Assembly: GCA_035456205.1 (NCBI GenBank)
Contig: DATIDQ010000009.1
Span: 1-30,258 of the forward strand
Direction of reading: 5' to 3'
From: UBA7239 sp035456205
GTDB lineage: Bacteria > Pseudomonadota > Gammaproteobacteria > Pseudomonadales > UBA7239
DNA: 30,258 nucleotides
The position numbers and the translations under genes are program-made. Shown piece after piece: positions 21,924-30,258 of the stretch. Below the pieces are notes generated by a model, which was not told where the DNA came from, made no database searches, and saw nothing but the letters and a program-made list of their open reading frames with translations. Within the stretch, counting starts at the first letter, position 1, and each line of letters opens with the position of its first letter.

Positions 21924-22397
21924 ATGAGCAAATCAAAAAGTCATGACAACGGCGGCACCATCGCCCTCAACAAAAAAGCGCGTCACGATTATTTCATCCA
22001 GGATCGCTACGAAGCGGGAATTTCCTTGCAGGGCTGGGAAGTGAAAAGCTTGCGTGCCGGCAAATGCCAGCTGGTAGATTCCTATGTGCTACTCAAGGAT
22101 GGTGAAGCATTTTTGCTTGGTTCGCATATCTCGCCGCTGCAAAGTGTGTCGACCCATTTTGTGATAGACCCGGCCCGCACGCGCAAGCTGTTGCTGAAAG
22201 ATCGTGAGTTGGTGGATATTTTTGCCGCAGTGCAACAGAAAGGTTATACCTGTGTCTGCACGGCGATGTACTGGAAAAGGCATCTGGTGAAATGTGAAAT
22301 CGCGTTGGCTAAAGGAAAAGCTGAACATGACAAACGCGATGTTGAAAAAGAGAAAGACTGGCAGCGCGAAAAACAGCGTTTGATGGCTGCCCAGTAA
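21924..22397 (+). CDS. smpB: SsrA-binding protein SmpB
   Basis: SmpB binds tmRNA and brings it to stalled ribosomes for trans-translation. The 157-residue product has all family landmarks: IALNKKARHDYFIQDRYEAG, LQGWEVKSLRAGKCQLVDSY, then GKAEHDKRDVEKEKDWQREK and a basic tail. The ATG at 21924 is the only sensible start and has a perfect TATAAT six bases upstream, so the mRNA may be leaderless. Its stop touches the stop of the convergent glycosyltransferase gene with no base between. No tmRNA gene is seen downstream. Confidence 0.97.
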   Translation: MSKSKSHDNGGTIALNKKARHDYFIQDRYEAGISLQGWEVKSLRAGKCQLVDSYVLLKDGEAFLLGSHISPLQSVSTHFVIDPARTRKLLLKDRELVDIFAAVQQKGYTCVCTAMYWKRHLVKCEIALAKGKAEHDKRDVEKEKDWQREKQRLMAAQ

Positions 22398-23639
22398 TCA
22401 ATTCCGGTTTTTATTTTTTTCTTCGATCCAGCGCGCCATATAGTGCGTGCTCTTGTGTTGATGATGGCGCAACATCCTGCCAACAACGTTTTGCAAGCGG
22501 TGTTGCCCGATCTGTTCATTCGCCTGTTCCAGTTGCGTGATCAGCGCTGCACCAAACTCTGTTTTATTAAAACACTGCTGCAAAACAGGCATGATGTTCC
22601 GCTGTGATTGTGACCACAGTGTTTGATCCTGATACACACTGACAGCTGCATCGGCAAATGCTCGTGCCTCATCAGCAATCAAACCGGGCCATGGCAAATC
22701 ATCATGCATGGATTCGGCTCCGATGGAAGTTGTTATGCTCGGCGTACCAGTCAACATGGCATCGGCTAACTTGCCTTTGATGCCAGCACCAAAACGCAAC
22801 GGTGCGAGACAAACACGCGCCCGTTGTATGACATCGAGCGCGTCTTCCGTCCAGCCGTGCACCAGAAAACCTTCACGTGCATTGTGCAATTCACAGGCTT
22901 TTTGTGGCGCATACGCGCCGTAAATATGTAACTGTGCTTGCGGTAACTGCGAGCGAATGATTGGCCAGATAGATTTTTTTAACTGCTGCACGGCATCCCA
23001 GTTAGGAGCATGCAGGAAATTGCCAATGGTCACGAAGTGTTCGCGCTGTTCGTAACTGCGCCATTTTTTTGCATCTGGCATGTCTAGCAAAAAAGGGCAA
23101 TGGCATAGCAGATAGTCAGGCACAGAAAATTCACGCACCAGAATGTCTATCTCGACTCTGGAAATCATTAGTGAGAGATCACAGCGGAAAATAGCAGCGA
23201 TCTCGCGCATGCTAATATCCTGCTGTGCCATCGTCTGGTATAAACCCCCCGGGGTTTTTAACAACTGCTGGCGCGCTTCACGTAAACAATGCAGGTCGGA
23301 AGTTTCCAGTACACGCAAGGCCTGCGGGCATTGCTCCTCTACACGCCAGCCAAACTGTTCTTCCGTCATGAAACGATCAAACAATACGATGTCGGGGTCC
23401 AGTGCATGCACCCAGGTATCAAAACTGGTGCAATTGAGGGCGATGACATGTTCGCGTATGCCAAGCGCTACCAGGTCTGCGCGTGTTTCACCGGGTGCGG
23501 CGGCGCTGGCAAATGTAATAATGCAACCATCCAGCAACAGTTGTTCGATAATCTGCAGCATGTGCGAACCGGCCGCCGATGAACGCGGTTCAGGCCAGAC
23601 GCTGCCGATAATCAGGATTTTTTGTTGTTCAGTTTCCAT
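22398..23639 (-). CDS. GT4-type glycosyltransferase
   Basis: The 413-residue protein has two Rossmann-like halves. The N-terminal half opens KILIIGSVWPEPRSSAAGSH, the pattern of GT-B enzymes. The C-terminal half contains FVTIGNFLHAPNWDAV, LHIYGAYAP, VHGWTEDALDVIQRARVCLA and the donor-binding FGAGIKGKLADAMLTGTPSI. That final stretch is the usual nucleotide-sugar region of family 4. Donor and acceptor cannot be predicted. It is the last gene of a minus-strand run after the Uup gene (gap ten bases), and its stop abuts that of smpB. Confidence 0.85.
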   Translation of the reverse strand: METEQQKILIIGSVWPEPRSSAAGSHMLQIIEQLLLDGCIITFASAAAPGETRADLVALGIREHVIALNCTSFDTWVHALDPDIVLFDRFMTEEQFGWRVEEQCPQALRVLETSDLHCLREARQQLLKTPGGLYQTMAQQDISMREIAAIFRCDLSLMISRVEIDILVREFSVPDYLLCHCPFLLDMPDAKKWRSYEQREHFVTIGNFLHAPNWDAVQQLKKSIWPIIRSQLPQAQLHIYGAYAPQKACELHNAREGFLVHGWTEDALDVIQRARVCLAPLRFGAGIKGKLADAMLTGTPSITTSIGAESMHDDLPWPGLIADEARAFADAAVSVYQDQTLWSQSQRNIMPVLQQCFNKTEFGAALITQLEQANEQIGQHRLQNVVGRMLRHHQHKSTHYMARWIEEKNKNRN

Positions 23640-23649
23640 TTTCTATCTG

Positions 23650-25527
23650 TCAGTTATTTTCTAGCTGCGTCCAGCGCGTATAACAGGCATCCAGCTGCTG
23701 CTGTTTTTCAGCTAACTGTTGCAGGACCTTTTCTGTGATGGCTCGCTCCTGCGAGAAAAAACTGGCCGCTTGCGTCTGTTCTGTCAATTCAGAAATATCT
23801 GCTTCCAGCTGTTCTATTTGCAATGGTAATTCTTCCAGTTCGCGCTGCAGCTTGTAAGAGAGTTTGCTGGCAGGTTTTTGTACAGGTGCTTTCTTTTCAA
23901 CGGGTACCGTTTTTTTCTCAACCAATTCTTTTGCAGTTCTGGCCAGTTCATTTTTCCAGTCTGTATAGCCGCCGATGTGTTCGCTGATAATGCCATCACC
24001 TTCAAATACCAGAGTACTGGTGACGACATTGTCGACAAAACTCCGGTCGTGACTGACCAGCAATACCGTGCCGTCAAATTCACACAACAACTCTTCCAGC
24101 AATTCCAGTGTTTCCATATCCAGATCGTTGGTCGGTTCATCCATCACCAGTAAATTAGCGGGCTGGCTGAACAGTTTGGCGAGAATCAAACGGTTCTGTT
24201 CACCACCGGACAAACGCGACACCGGTGTGCGCAAACGCGATGACTCAAATAAAAAATTATTCAGATAGCTGATCACGTGCAAAGCTTTGCCATTGATGTC
24301 GATAAAATCCCGCCCGCCACCGACGTTATCAACGGCGTTGGCTTTTAAGTCCAGCGTTGCGCGCAGCTGGTCAAAATAAGCCACTTGCAATTTGGTGCCG
24401 CGCTGGATATTGCCGCTGGTGGGTTCCAGTTCGCCGAGTATCAATTTCAGCAGTGTGCTTTTGCCGCTGCCATTGGGTCCGATCAAACCGATACGATCAC
24501 CGCGCACCACGGTGGTTGAAAGTTGTTTGATGATATTCCTTTCACCAAAACAAAAACTGACATTATCCAGTTCGGCGACCAACTTGCCGGATTGCGCTGC
24601 TTTATCGAGTTGCATATTAGCAGTGCCAGTCTGCTCGCGCCGCGCGGCACGCTGTTCGCGCATGGCTTCCAGTGCGCGCACACGGCCTTCATTGCGGGTG
24701 CGGCGCGCTTTTACGCCGGTGCGAATCCAGCGTTCTTCTTCTGCCAGTTTTTTATCAAACTCGCTGTTGGTTTTTTCTTCGGATGCCAGGCGCTGTTCGC
24801 GGTAATCGAGAAAACCGCGATAGTCACCGCGCCAGACAAACACATCGCCGCGATCAATTTCCCAGATTTGCGTGGCAATTTTTTGCAGGAAACTGCGATC
24901 GTGTGTCACCAGCACTACCGCACCGGGAAAAGTAGAAATTTCCTGTTCCAGCCAGGTGATGGCTTCAATGTCGAGATGGTTTGTCGGTTCGTCCAACAAC
25001 AAAATATCCGGTTCCTGCACCAGGGCGCGCGCCAACGCGGCACGCCGACGCCAACCGCCGGACAAACTGGCCAGCGTTGCATCGGCATCCAGATCCAGTC
25101 GCTGCAATACCGTTTCCACTTGCTGCTGCAAATGCCATCCGTTGACAGCTTCCAATGCGGTCTGCACTTTTTGCAAACGCTCCAGCGCTTCATCGTTATC
25201 CAGTGGTTCGCTGATTAAATGATGATATTGCTGCAACAATTCACCGGCCTGATTCAAGCCGCTGGCGACCCAATCAAAAATGGTTTGTTCGCTCGCTGCC
25301 GGTAATTCCTGCGCCAGTTCTGCCACGCGCAAATTGGATGTGCGCCAGATCTGGCCGCCATCCGCCTGCTGGCGATTGGCAATCAAACTCAGCAATGATG
25401 ATTTGCCCGCGCCGTTGCGCCCAAGCAGACCAATACGATCACCTGCCGCGAGATTGAGGTTCACGTTATCGAGTAATACATGAGTGCCAAACGCAAGATG
25501 CGTCTGTTCAAAACGGAGTAATGACAT
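23650..25527 (-). CDS. uup: ABC-F protein of the Uup type
   Basis: The 625-residue protein has two ABC ATPase domains and no membrane segment, as expected of ABC-F proteins that act on ribosomes. Domain 1 shows GRNGAGKSSL, SLSGGWRRRAALARAL and ILLLDEPTNHLD. Domain 2 shows GPNGSGKSTLLKL, RLSGGEQNRLILAKLF and LLVMDEPTNDLD. The linker (about residues 230-290) is charged. A C-terminal coiled coil (from about residue 545: LQRELEELPLQIEQLEADIS) is the Uup hallmark, linked to DNA or branched-structure binding. I start it at ATG 25527, since the upstream extension is not family-like. It sits among glycan genes, 16 bases after the oxidoreductase gene. Confidence 0.93.
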   Translation of the reverse strand: MSLLRFEQTHLAFGTHVLLDNVNLNLAAGDRIGLLGRNGAGKSSLLSLIANRQQADGGQIWRTSNLRVAELAQELPAASEQTIFDWVASGLNQAGELLQQYHHLISEPLDNDEALERLQKVQTALEAVNGWHLQQQVETVLQRLDLDADATLASLSGGWRRRAALARALVQEPDILLLDEPTNHLDIEAITWLEQEISTFPGAVVLVTHDRSFLQKIATQIWEIDRGDVFVWRGDYRGFLDYREQRLASEEKTNSEFDKKLAEEERWIRTGVKARRTRNEGRVRALEAMREQRAARREQTGTANMQLDKAAQSGKLVAELDNVSFCFGERNIIKQLSTTVVRGDRIGLIGPNGSGKSTLLKLILGELEPTSGNIQRGTKLQVAYFDQLRATLDLKANAVDNVGGGRDFIDINGKALHVISYLNNFLFESSRLRTPVSRLSGGEQNRLILAKLFSQPANLLVMDEPTNDLDMETLELLEELLCEFDGTVLLVSHDRSFVDNVVTSTLVFEGDGIISEHIGGYTDWKNELARTAKELVEKKTVPVEKKAPVQKPASKLSYKLQRELEELPLQIEQLEADISELTEQTQAASFFSQERAITEKVLQQLAEKQQQLDACYTRWTQLENN

Positions 25528-25543
25528 GATCAAACCTGTGTTT

Positions 25544-26416
25544 TCAAGTTCTGGCAATAACGTTGGCGGCAAAACGCTGGATATTGTCCAGTTTCTTGTT
25601 GAGAGTGACATCATCTTTCTGATGGCTGTAAGTATTATGAAAACCGATCACCGCATCGGTCACACCTTTGTCTTGCAAGCGTTTGATGCCATCCGGTGTG
25701 TAAGCATCGGCAGAAATGGCGTGAATCTGGAAGTTGTCGTTTTCACGCCCGAATTCTTGCAAGTAAATTTTTAATCTGGCCAGCAGAGGATCAAGCTCAT
25801 CCACTTCACCGCCGCCGTGCAGCCAGCCATCACCGTACTGTGCTGCGCGTTTGAGTGCGGCATCAGAATGGCCACCGATCAACAATGGAATCGGTTGGCT
25901 GGGTGTCGGGCATAATTTCAGGCTGTCGATCTGGTAAAACTCTCCCGAAAAACTGTGATAACCACCGCTATTTAACTGACGAATAATGGCCAGCATCTCA
26001 TCAAAACGTTTACCGCGTTTTTCCCAACTTTCACCACAAGCGGCATAATCTTCCGGCCACGGTGATAATCCCAATCCCAAGCGTAAACGGTTATTCGATA
26101 ACACCGCCAACGATGTGGCCTGTTTTGCCACCAGTACCGGCTGGCGCACCGGCAACTTGTAGACGAAAGGGTAGAAGCAGAGTGTTTCTGTCACGGCGGC
26201 CATGGTCGCCATCAGCACGAACGGATCAATGACCGGTTTGTCCTCCAGAAAACTGCGTTCACCGCTGGCGGTATACGGGTATTTCGTGTCTGAACTTTCC
26301 GGGTAGATGATGCTGTCTGGCACGGCAAACGAGCTGAAGCCGTGGCTCTCGCAGGTTTTCGCGAGCGGCACGTAATAGCACGGGTCAATCATGCTCTCGA
26401 CAAAAGTGAAACGCAT
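25544..26416 (-). CDS. LLM-class (luciferase-like) flavin or F420-dependent oxidoreductase
   Basis: The 290-residue protein has the luciferase-like TIM-barrel pattern: RFTFVESMIDPCYYVPLAK, an SSFAVPDSI strand, LPVRQPVLVAKQATSLAVLS, NRLRLGLGLSPWPEDYAACG, KRFDEMLAIIRQL and PIPLLIGGHSDAALKRAA. That set is shared by LLM monooxygenases and reductases; substrate and cofactor (FMN or F420) cannot be decided, although FMN is likelier in a gammaproteobacterium. AGGAG about seven bases before ATG 26416 supports this start over one 18 bases upstream. It is placed between the GT2 and Uup genes, with gaps of 50 and 16 bases. Confidence 0.87.
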   Translation of the reverse strand: MRFTFVESMIDPCYYVPLAKTCESHGFSSFAVPDSIIYPESSDTKYPYTASGERSFLEDKPVIDPFVLMATMAAVTETLCFYPFVYKLPVRQPVLVAKQATSLAVLSNNRLRLGLGLSPWPEDYAACGESWEKRGKRFDEMLAIIRQLNSGGYHSFSGEFYQIDSLKLCPTPSQPIPLLIGGHSDAALKRAAQYGDGWLHGGGEVDELDPLLARLKIYLQEFGRENDNFQIHAISADAYTPDGIKRLQDKGVTDAVIGFHNTYSHQKDDVTLNKKLDNIQRFAANVIART

Positions 26417-26466
26417 ACGAGAGCTCCTCGACAAACAGGTCGGCGATTCTGTTCAAAGGCGCAATT

Positions 26467-27462
26467 TTAACGGCTGCGGCGCGCTTTTGCATTCCTCTCG
26501 ACATTGCGCACCACAAATTGTGGTTTTTTGTTGATGGTGAGAAACATCCGGCCGAGGTATTCGCCAATAATGCCCAGCATCATCAATTGCACGCCGGTCA
26601 GTGTCAGCACGCCGGCCATCATGGAAGCCCAGCCGCGTGGTGTATCGGTCAACAATGCCTCTACCATGATCGCCAACAAGCCCACCACGCCTACACCTGC
26701 CAGTAACACACCTGTTAACGTGCCGATACGCAGGGGTAACACGGAAAAATTCAGCAGCATGGACAAGAACAAGCGCAACAATCGGCTCATCGTGTAATTG
26801 CTTGCACCGTTCACGCGCGGCAAATGTTTGACGGCTAATGTGCCAACATTCTGGGTAATCTGGAAAATCAGGCCGTCGATGTAGGGAAACGGGCCGCTGT
26901 GTTCGATGACCGCTTGTGCAAGAAAAGCATGCACACAGCGGAAACTGGACAAGTACAAGCCTTTGGGTTTATCGATGACGACATCGGCGCACCAGTTGGT
27001 AAAGCGGCTGCCGAGATTGCGCCAGCCATCATGTTGTTTGTGTTCATAAAACGTGTAGACCGCATCGAAATTATTGATTTTGGTATGTTGCCAGAGATGA
27101 ATCACTTCTTCTGGCGGGTTTTGCAAATCGTCATCCATGTTGATGATGTATTCGCCGCGGGCATGTGTGTAACCGGCCATCACTGCATTGTGTTCGCCAA
27201 AATTGCGCGCCAGGTTGACGACTGTCAGCGCTACCGCATTGCGCTTGCACAGATCGCGGCATACTGCGAGTGAATTGTCCGGGCTGCCATCATTTACCAA
27301 TACAATTTCCAGGCCGCCATCAATCTGTAACTGCGATAAAGCTTCCACTAACGCTGGTACTGACGCGGCGCCGTTATACACTGGCACCACGATCGACAGC
27401 GCAAAATCATGCGGCGCCAGATCATCAACTATTTCTGTATTACTCAAACTTTTCTCTCCCAT
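26467..27462 (-). CDS. GT2 glycosyltransferase, polyprenyl-phosphate type (DPM1/ArnC/GtrB-like)
   Basis: The 331-residue protein has a GT2 domain: SIVVPVYNGAASVPALVEAL, LEIVLVNDGSPDNSL, LARNFGEHNAVMAGYTHARG, and the catalytic DDDLQNPPEE. Two C-terminal membrane helices (about residues 235-265 and 275-305) and a terminal IGEYLGRMFLTINKKPQFVV are typical of enzymes that load a sugar onto undecaprenyl phosphate. Its start follows the methyltransferase stop directly (TGAATG). GtrA-family proteins usually work with such enzymes, and one is encoded at 19836-20225. Sugar donor unknown. Confidence 0.92.
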   Translation of the reverse strand: MGEKSLSNTEIVDDLAPHDFALSIVVPVYNGAASVPALVEALSQLQIDGGLEIVLVNDGSPDNSLAVCRDLCKRNAVALTVVNLARNFGEHNAVMAGYTHARGEYIINMDDDLQNPPEEVIHLWQHTKINNFDAVYTFYEHKQHDGWRNLGSRFTNWCADVVIDKPKGLYLSSFRCVHAFLAQAVIEHSGPFPYIDGLIFQITQNVGTLAVKHLPRVNGASNYTMSRLLRLFLSMLLNFSVLPLRIGTLTGVLLAGVGVVGLLAIMVEALLTDTPRGWASMMAGVLTLTGVQLMMLGIIGEYLGRMFLTINKKPQFVVRNVERNAKARRSR

Positions 27463-28185
27463 TCATTTTTTTGCATGCGCCCAGACAGATCCACCAAACG
27501 GCAAATGCAGTGACAGGCGGCGTTCACAATCGAGCACTGCGTGGAAAATCCGGTTTTGCCAGGCAGGCACGGTTTCTACATCACTGCTCACTTTGTGTTT
27601 GCCTACGGTCAGGCGCTGCAACATCATCAACGGAAATAGCAAACTGTTCCAGTAGCCACTGCCAATGACTTCAAACCCGTTCTGTTGCAATAGTTCGCGC
27701 AACCGTGTTGTAGTGTAGCGTCTTGCGCCATGAACGTGTTCATCATGCGCGGAAGCCATCCACTGAAAGGCGGCAACATGCAGTAACAGGTGCCCGCCCG
27801 GTTGCAGACAGCGATAACATTCCTGCAGCATCGCCTGCTCGTCCACATTGCGGTGATACAGCACATCTTGCGACAGGATTGCAGTAAATTCCCGATTGGC
27901 AAATGGCATGGCATTGACGCTGCCGCGCGTAATAGTCAGCCCCGTTTTATTGCTCGCCAGTGCAGCGGCATCTGCATTCCATTCCAGACCACAGTAGTGG
28001 TATTGCGGCGCATGTTGCATCAGGTATTTCAGCATGCCTCCCGTCCCGCAACCAGCATCCAGCACCGCTGCACCAGCGGGCAGCTGTAATTGCAACAAAC
28101 GTTGTGCGACCACCGCATGCAGTGCCCGATACCACCAGAAGTCCCCCTCCAGTGTGTTCATCAAGTCGTATTCAACGCGTTCCAT
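27463..28185 (-). CDS. Class I SAM-dependent methyltransferase
   Basis: The 240-residue protein shows a Methyltransf_11-like core: motif I in VLDAGCGTGGMLKYL (about residues 41-55), an acidic strand end CGLEWNADAA, then NAMPFANREFTAILSQDVLYH and CYRCLQPGGHLLLHVAAF. It begins with an EYDLMNTLEGDFWWYRALH segment common in methyltransferases of glycan and lipid clusters. The downstream GT2 gene starts at its stop, so a product related to a glycan or lipid-linked intermediate is a reasonable inference. Substrate is unknown. No strong ribosome binding site was identified. Confidence 0.88.
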   Translation of the reverse strand: MERVEYDLMNTLEGDFWWYRALHAVVAQRLLQLQLPAGAAVLDAGCGTGGMLKYLMQHAPQYHYCGLEWNADAAALASNKTGLTITRGSVNAMPFANREFTAILSQDVLYHRNVDEQAMLQECYRCLQPGGHLLLHVAAFQWMASAHDEHVHGARRYTTTRLRELLQQNGFEVIGSGYWNSLLFPLMMLQRLTVGKHKVSSDVETVPAWQNRIFHAVLDCERRLSLHLPFGGSVWAHAKK

Positions 28186-28230
28186 GCTGGCTCATCTATT
28201 ATGCAAGTGCGGCTATCCAATTCGATGAAC

Positions 28231-28707
28231 TTATCCCAGTTTTTTCTTCGTCCAGTTGATTTCCTGTTCAAGTCCACCGGCCGTTTGCGAAATAATAAAT
28301 TCTTCTATTTTTTTGCCTACCAACGGAATGCTGGCCTTGCATTGATAGTCAATACTGTAGTCACAACCGCCATCGGCTGAAGGTTTCAGTTTGAACTTTG
28401 CTGATAGAGCAACCGGCTGCCCGACCACTTCAGCGGTATAGCTGCCCATATAAGTGCTGCCAATGGTTTCCCATTGTTCTTTCATCTTGATAGTGTTTTC
28501 TGCGCTGAACATGGCAGCTAACACTTTGGGCAAATCCCGTTTGACGGTGCGATTCAGATGCACCAACGTTTTCCGGCCATTTTCCTCAACCGAACTCTCG
28601 ATATTTTTTTCACCCAGATCTTTACAGCGTTGCACCAACATGTCGGCATTGGTCATGATGGCAAACACATCGTCCGCATCCTGGCTGAAATGATGAATAA
28701 TCGTCAT
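28231..28707 (-). CDS. DUF2505 family protein
   Basis: The 158-residue protein resembles DUF2505, a SRPBCC/START-like family: an opening HFSQDADDVFAIMTNADMLV, then LVHLNRTVKRDLPKVLAAMF, a beta-rich middle (YTAEVVGQPVALSAKFKL) and a last helix KKIEEFIISQTAGGLEQEI. Such folds bind hydrophobic ligands; the role of DUF2505 is unknown. AGGAGA precedes the ATG. It lies 37 bases downstream of the sensor kinase gene and 45 bases before the methyltransferase gene, all on the same strand. Confidence 0.85.
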   Translation of the reverse strand: MTIIHHFSQDADDVFAIMTNADMLVQRCKDLGEKNIESSVEENGRKTLVHLNRTVKRDLPKVLAAMFSAENTIKMKEQWETIGSTYMGSYTAEVVGQPVALSAKFKLKPSADGGCDYSIDYQCKASIPLVGKKIEEFIISQTAGGLEQEINWTKKKLG

Positions 28708-28744
28708 GCTTTACTCTCCTGAAAAATGGCTACTCTGAAAATAT

Positions 28745-30258
28745 TTATTTTTCCACGATGGTTTCTTTGGGCAACCATTTTATCAACATATTTTTTAACA
28801 GTGTGATATCAATCGGTTTGCTCAGATAATCATCCATGCCTGCCTGTAATATATTGCTGCCATGAGTACGTATTGTGTGTGCCGTGAGTGCAACAATGGG
28901 TATGGCTTTGCGATAATGCCGTGCTTCCCATGCGCGAATTTTTTGTGCAGCGGCCAAGCCATCCTGTATCGGCATTTCTACATCCATCAGCAAAAGATTC
29001 CAGTGGCTGGCGTTACGACAAACCGCGCTGACAGCATCTTCACCATTGCTCACACACTCTGCGTGATAACCCAATTGGGTGAGCATGCCGATAATCACTT
29101 CGTTATTGATGGCATCATCTTCTGCTACCAGTATATGCGCTGTGTTGCGCATGGATGCGCTGCTGAATCTCGCAGGTGTGTCGGCATTAATATCCTGCTG
29201 GAGTGGAGGCTGTACTTCGACATAAAAATGAAACACCGAGCCATAGCCTGGCGCGCTTTCAACATGGATGTCACCATTCATCATTTCTACCAACTGCTTA
29301 CAGATCACCAGGCCAAGGCCGCTGCCACCATAGTTTTTGCCGCCATCCGCCTGTGAATATTCGCGAAACAGGCTTTTCGTCTGCTCGTCTGCAATACCAA
29401 TGCCGGTATCTTCTACTTCACCATGCAATACCCACTCACTATCATTGAGCTGTTCAATCCAGAGACGTACGGTGACTGCGCCCCGCTCAGTAAATTTGAT
29501 GGCGTTGCCCACAAGGTTGTTGAGAATCTGTCGTAAGCGACTGGCATCGCTATGGATCATGGTGGGCGTGTTGGGGTTGATAAAGAAACGCAATTGCAGA
29601 TTTTTCTGTTGGGCGGCAACTGAAAACATCAATTCAATTTCCGCTATTTCTTCCGCCAGATCGAAATTGTTGTTTTCCATGCGCAGCTGCCCAGCGACAA
29701 TGCGGGAGTAATCCAGCACATCATCAATCACGCCCAATAACATGCGGCCGGAATTGCGCATGACGTGCATATAGTGTTTTTGTTGATCATCCAGTGGTGT
29801 TTTTTCAAGCAACTGCAGCATGCCGAGCAAACCATTCATCGGCGTGCGCAATTCATGGCTCATCTTGGCGAGAAAACTGCTTTTGGCGCGGCTTTCTGCC
29901 TGTGCTTCTGCTGCGCTGATGGCAAAGCGCGCTTGTTCCTGTTGATAAGTGCGAACCCTTTCTGCCAGTGCCACCGCAAACAGGATCGCCTGTATGCAAA
30001 TCCCGGCTTGATAGGCATCCCGTGCGCCGCCACCCAGATTGATATAGCCCATGTGTTCTACCGTGGCGAGAATACACACAAACAGAAACATCACTGTTCC
30101 TGTGATGTATATCGTTAAATGGCGTGTGCTGTTTGCCCACACATAGACACTGCAGACAGACAGTAAAATCGACACCAGGAATGCCATCGAGCCGACGCCC
30201 ATCACCGCCCAGTGCACAGGCGCTATAAAGCCGGCAAACAGCACGCCAGCAATGAAGT
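28745..30258 (-). CDS. Hybrid sensor histidine kinase with 7TM-DISM-like sensor (5' end cut by the window)
   Basis: The reading frame stays open to the right edge, so the N-terminus is missing; at least 503 residues are present. In order there are several membrane helices ending ILFAVALAERVRTYQQEQ, as in 7TM-DISM receptors, then HisKA with the phosphorylated His in SHELRTPMNGLLGM (His codon at 29855-29857), HATPase boxes NNLVGNAIKFTERG, DTGIGIA and GGSGLGLVICKQLVEMM, and a receiver domain (ILVAEDDAINNEV, phosphoacceptor in LLLMDVEMP, ALTAH, SKPID). No output DNA-binding domain is attached, so it should pass phosphate to an Hpt protein elsewhere. Signal unknown. Confidence 0.93.
   Translation of the reverse strand, partial: FIAGVLFAGFIAPVHWAVMGVGSMAFLVSILLSVCSVYVWANSTRHLTIYITGTVMFLFVCILATVEHMGYINLGGGARDAYQAGICIQAILFAVALAERVRTYQQEQARFAISAAEAQAESRAKSSFLAKMSHELRTPMNGLLGMLQLLEKTPLDDQQKHYMHVMRNSGRMLLGVIDDVLDYSRIVAGQLRMENNNFDLAEEIAEIELMFSVAAQQKNLQLRFFINPNTPTMIHSDASRLRQILNNLVGNAIKFTERGAVTVRLWIEQLNDSEWVLHGEVEDTGIGIADEQTKSLFREYSQADGGKNYGGSGLGLVICKQLVEMMNGDIHVESAPGYGSVFHFYVEVQPPLQQDINADTPARFSSASMRNTAHILVAEDDAINNEVIIGMLTQLGYHAECVSNGEDAVSAVCRNASHWNLLLMDVEMPIQDGLAAAQKIRAWEARHYRKAIPIVALTAHTIRTHGSNILQAGMDDYLSKPIDITLLKNMLIKWLPKETIVEK

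Noticed and set aside
24523..25218. 231-residue plus-strand ORF opposite uup
   Set aside because: Antisense to the conserved ATPase motifs of uup; no ribosome binding site or recognisable domain.

Overview
The window looks like a gammaproteobacterial chromosome. The block fur, bamE, rnfH, ratA, smpB, the Pseudomonas-like Fur and the rhamnose and ManC genes all point there. A marine or cellulolytic (Cellvibrionales-like) lineage is my guess, but genus cannot be fixed from sequence reading alone.

Region 1 (1 to about 7480) is the distal end of a chromosomal integron. Ten complete attC sites and one broken one separate small gene cassettes. All attC sites point the same way (R'' left, R' right), so attI and the integrase must lie to the left of the window. 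Cassettes carry a DUF3147 membrane protein, an inverted ccdAB toxin-antitoxin pair, a Phd/ParE-type pair, a TMEM175-like channel, a DUF1275 protein, two cation diffusion facilitator-type proteins, several secreted or anchored unknowns, and a zinc-ribbon protein with an exact ten-residue repeat. The first seven complete cassettes obey the rule that the cassette start complements its own R''. The last three do not, one attC core has lost its G, one attC is missing and the last is broken, so the distal end is decaying. DUF3565 and DUF2798 genes follow the broken attC.

Region 2 (8017 to 14618, minus strand) is a two-gene unit: a 156-residue anchored or secreted unknown and a 2034-residue RTX calcium-binding protein with about 50 glycine/aspartate nonapeptides and an RTX-type C-terminus. 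A good promoter precedes the small gene. No type I secretion genes are present in the window.

Region 3 (14816 to 19779, minus strand) is a manC-rmlB-rmlA-rmlC-rmlD operon making GDP-mannose and dTDP-L-rhamnose for surface polysaccharide, with a promoter upstream of manC and a divergent GtrA-family gene.

Region 4 (20242 to 22397) is housekeeping: fur, bamE, rnfH-ratA and smpB. smpB has a perfect -10 box six bases before its ATG and may be leaderless.

Region 5 (22398 to 30258, minus strand) is a tight run: hybrid sensor kinase (cut by the window edge), DUF2505 protein, methyltransferase, GT2 glycosyltransferase, LLM-class oxidoreductase, Uup-type ABC-F protein and a GT4-type glycosyltransferase. 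The glycosyltransferases probably contribute to the same cell-surface glycan theme as region 3. No tRNA, rRNA, CRISPR array or insertion sequence was seen.
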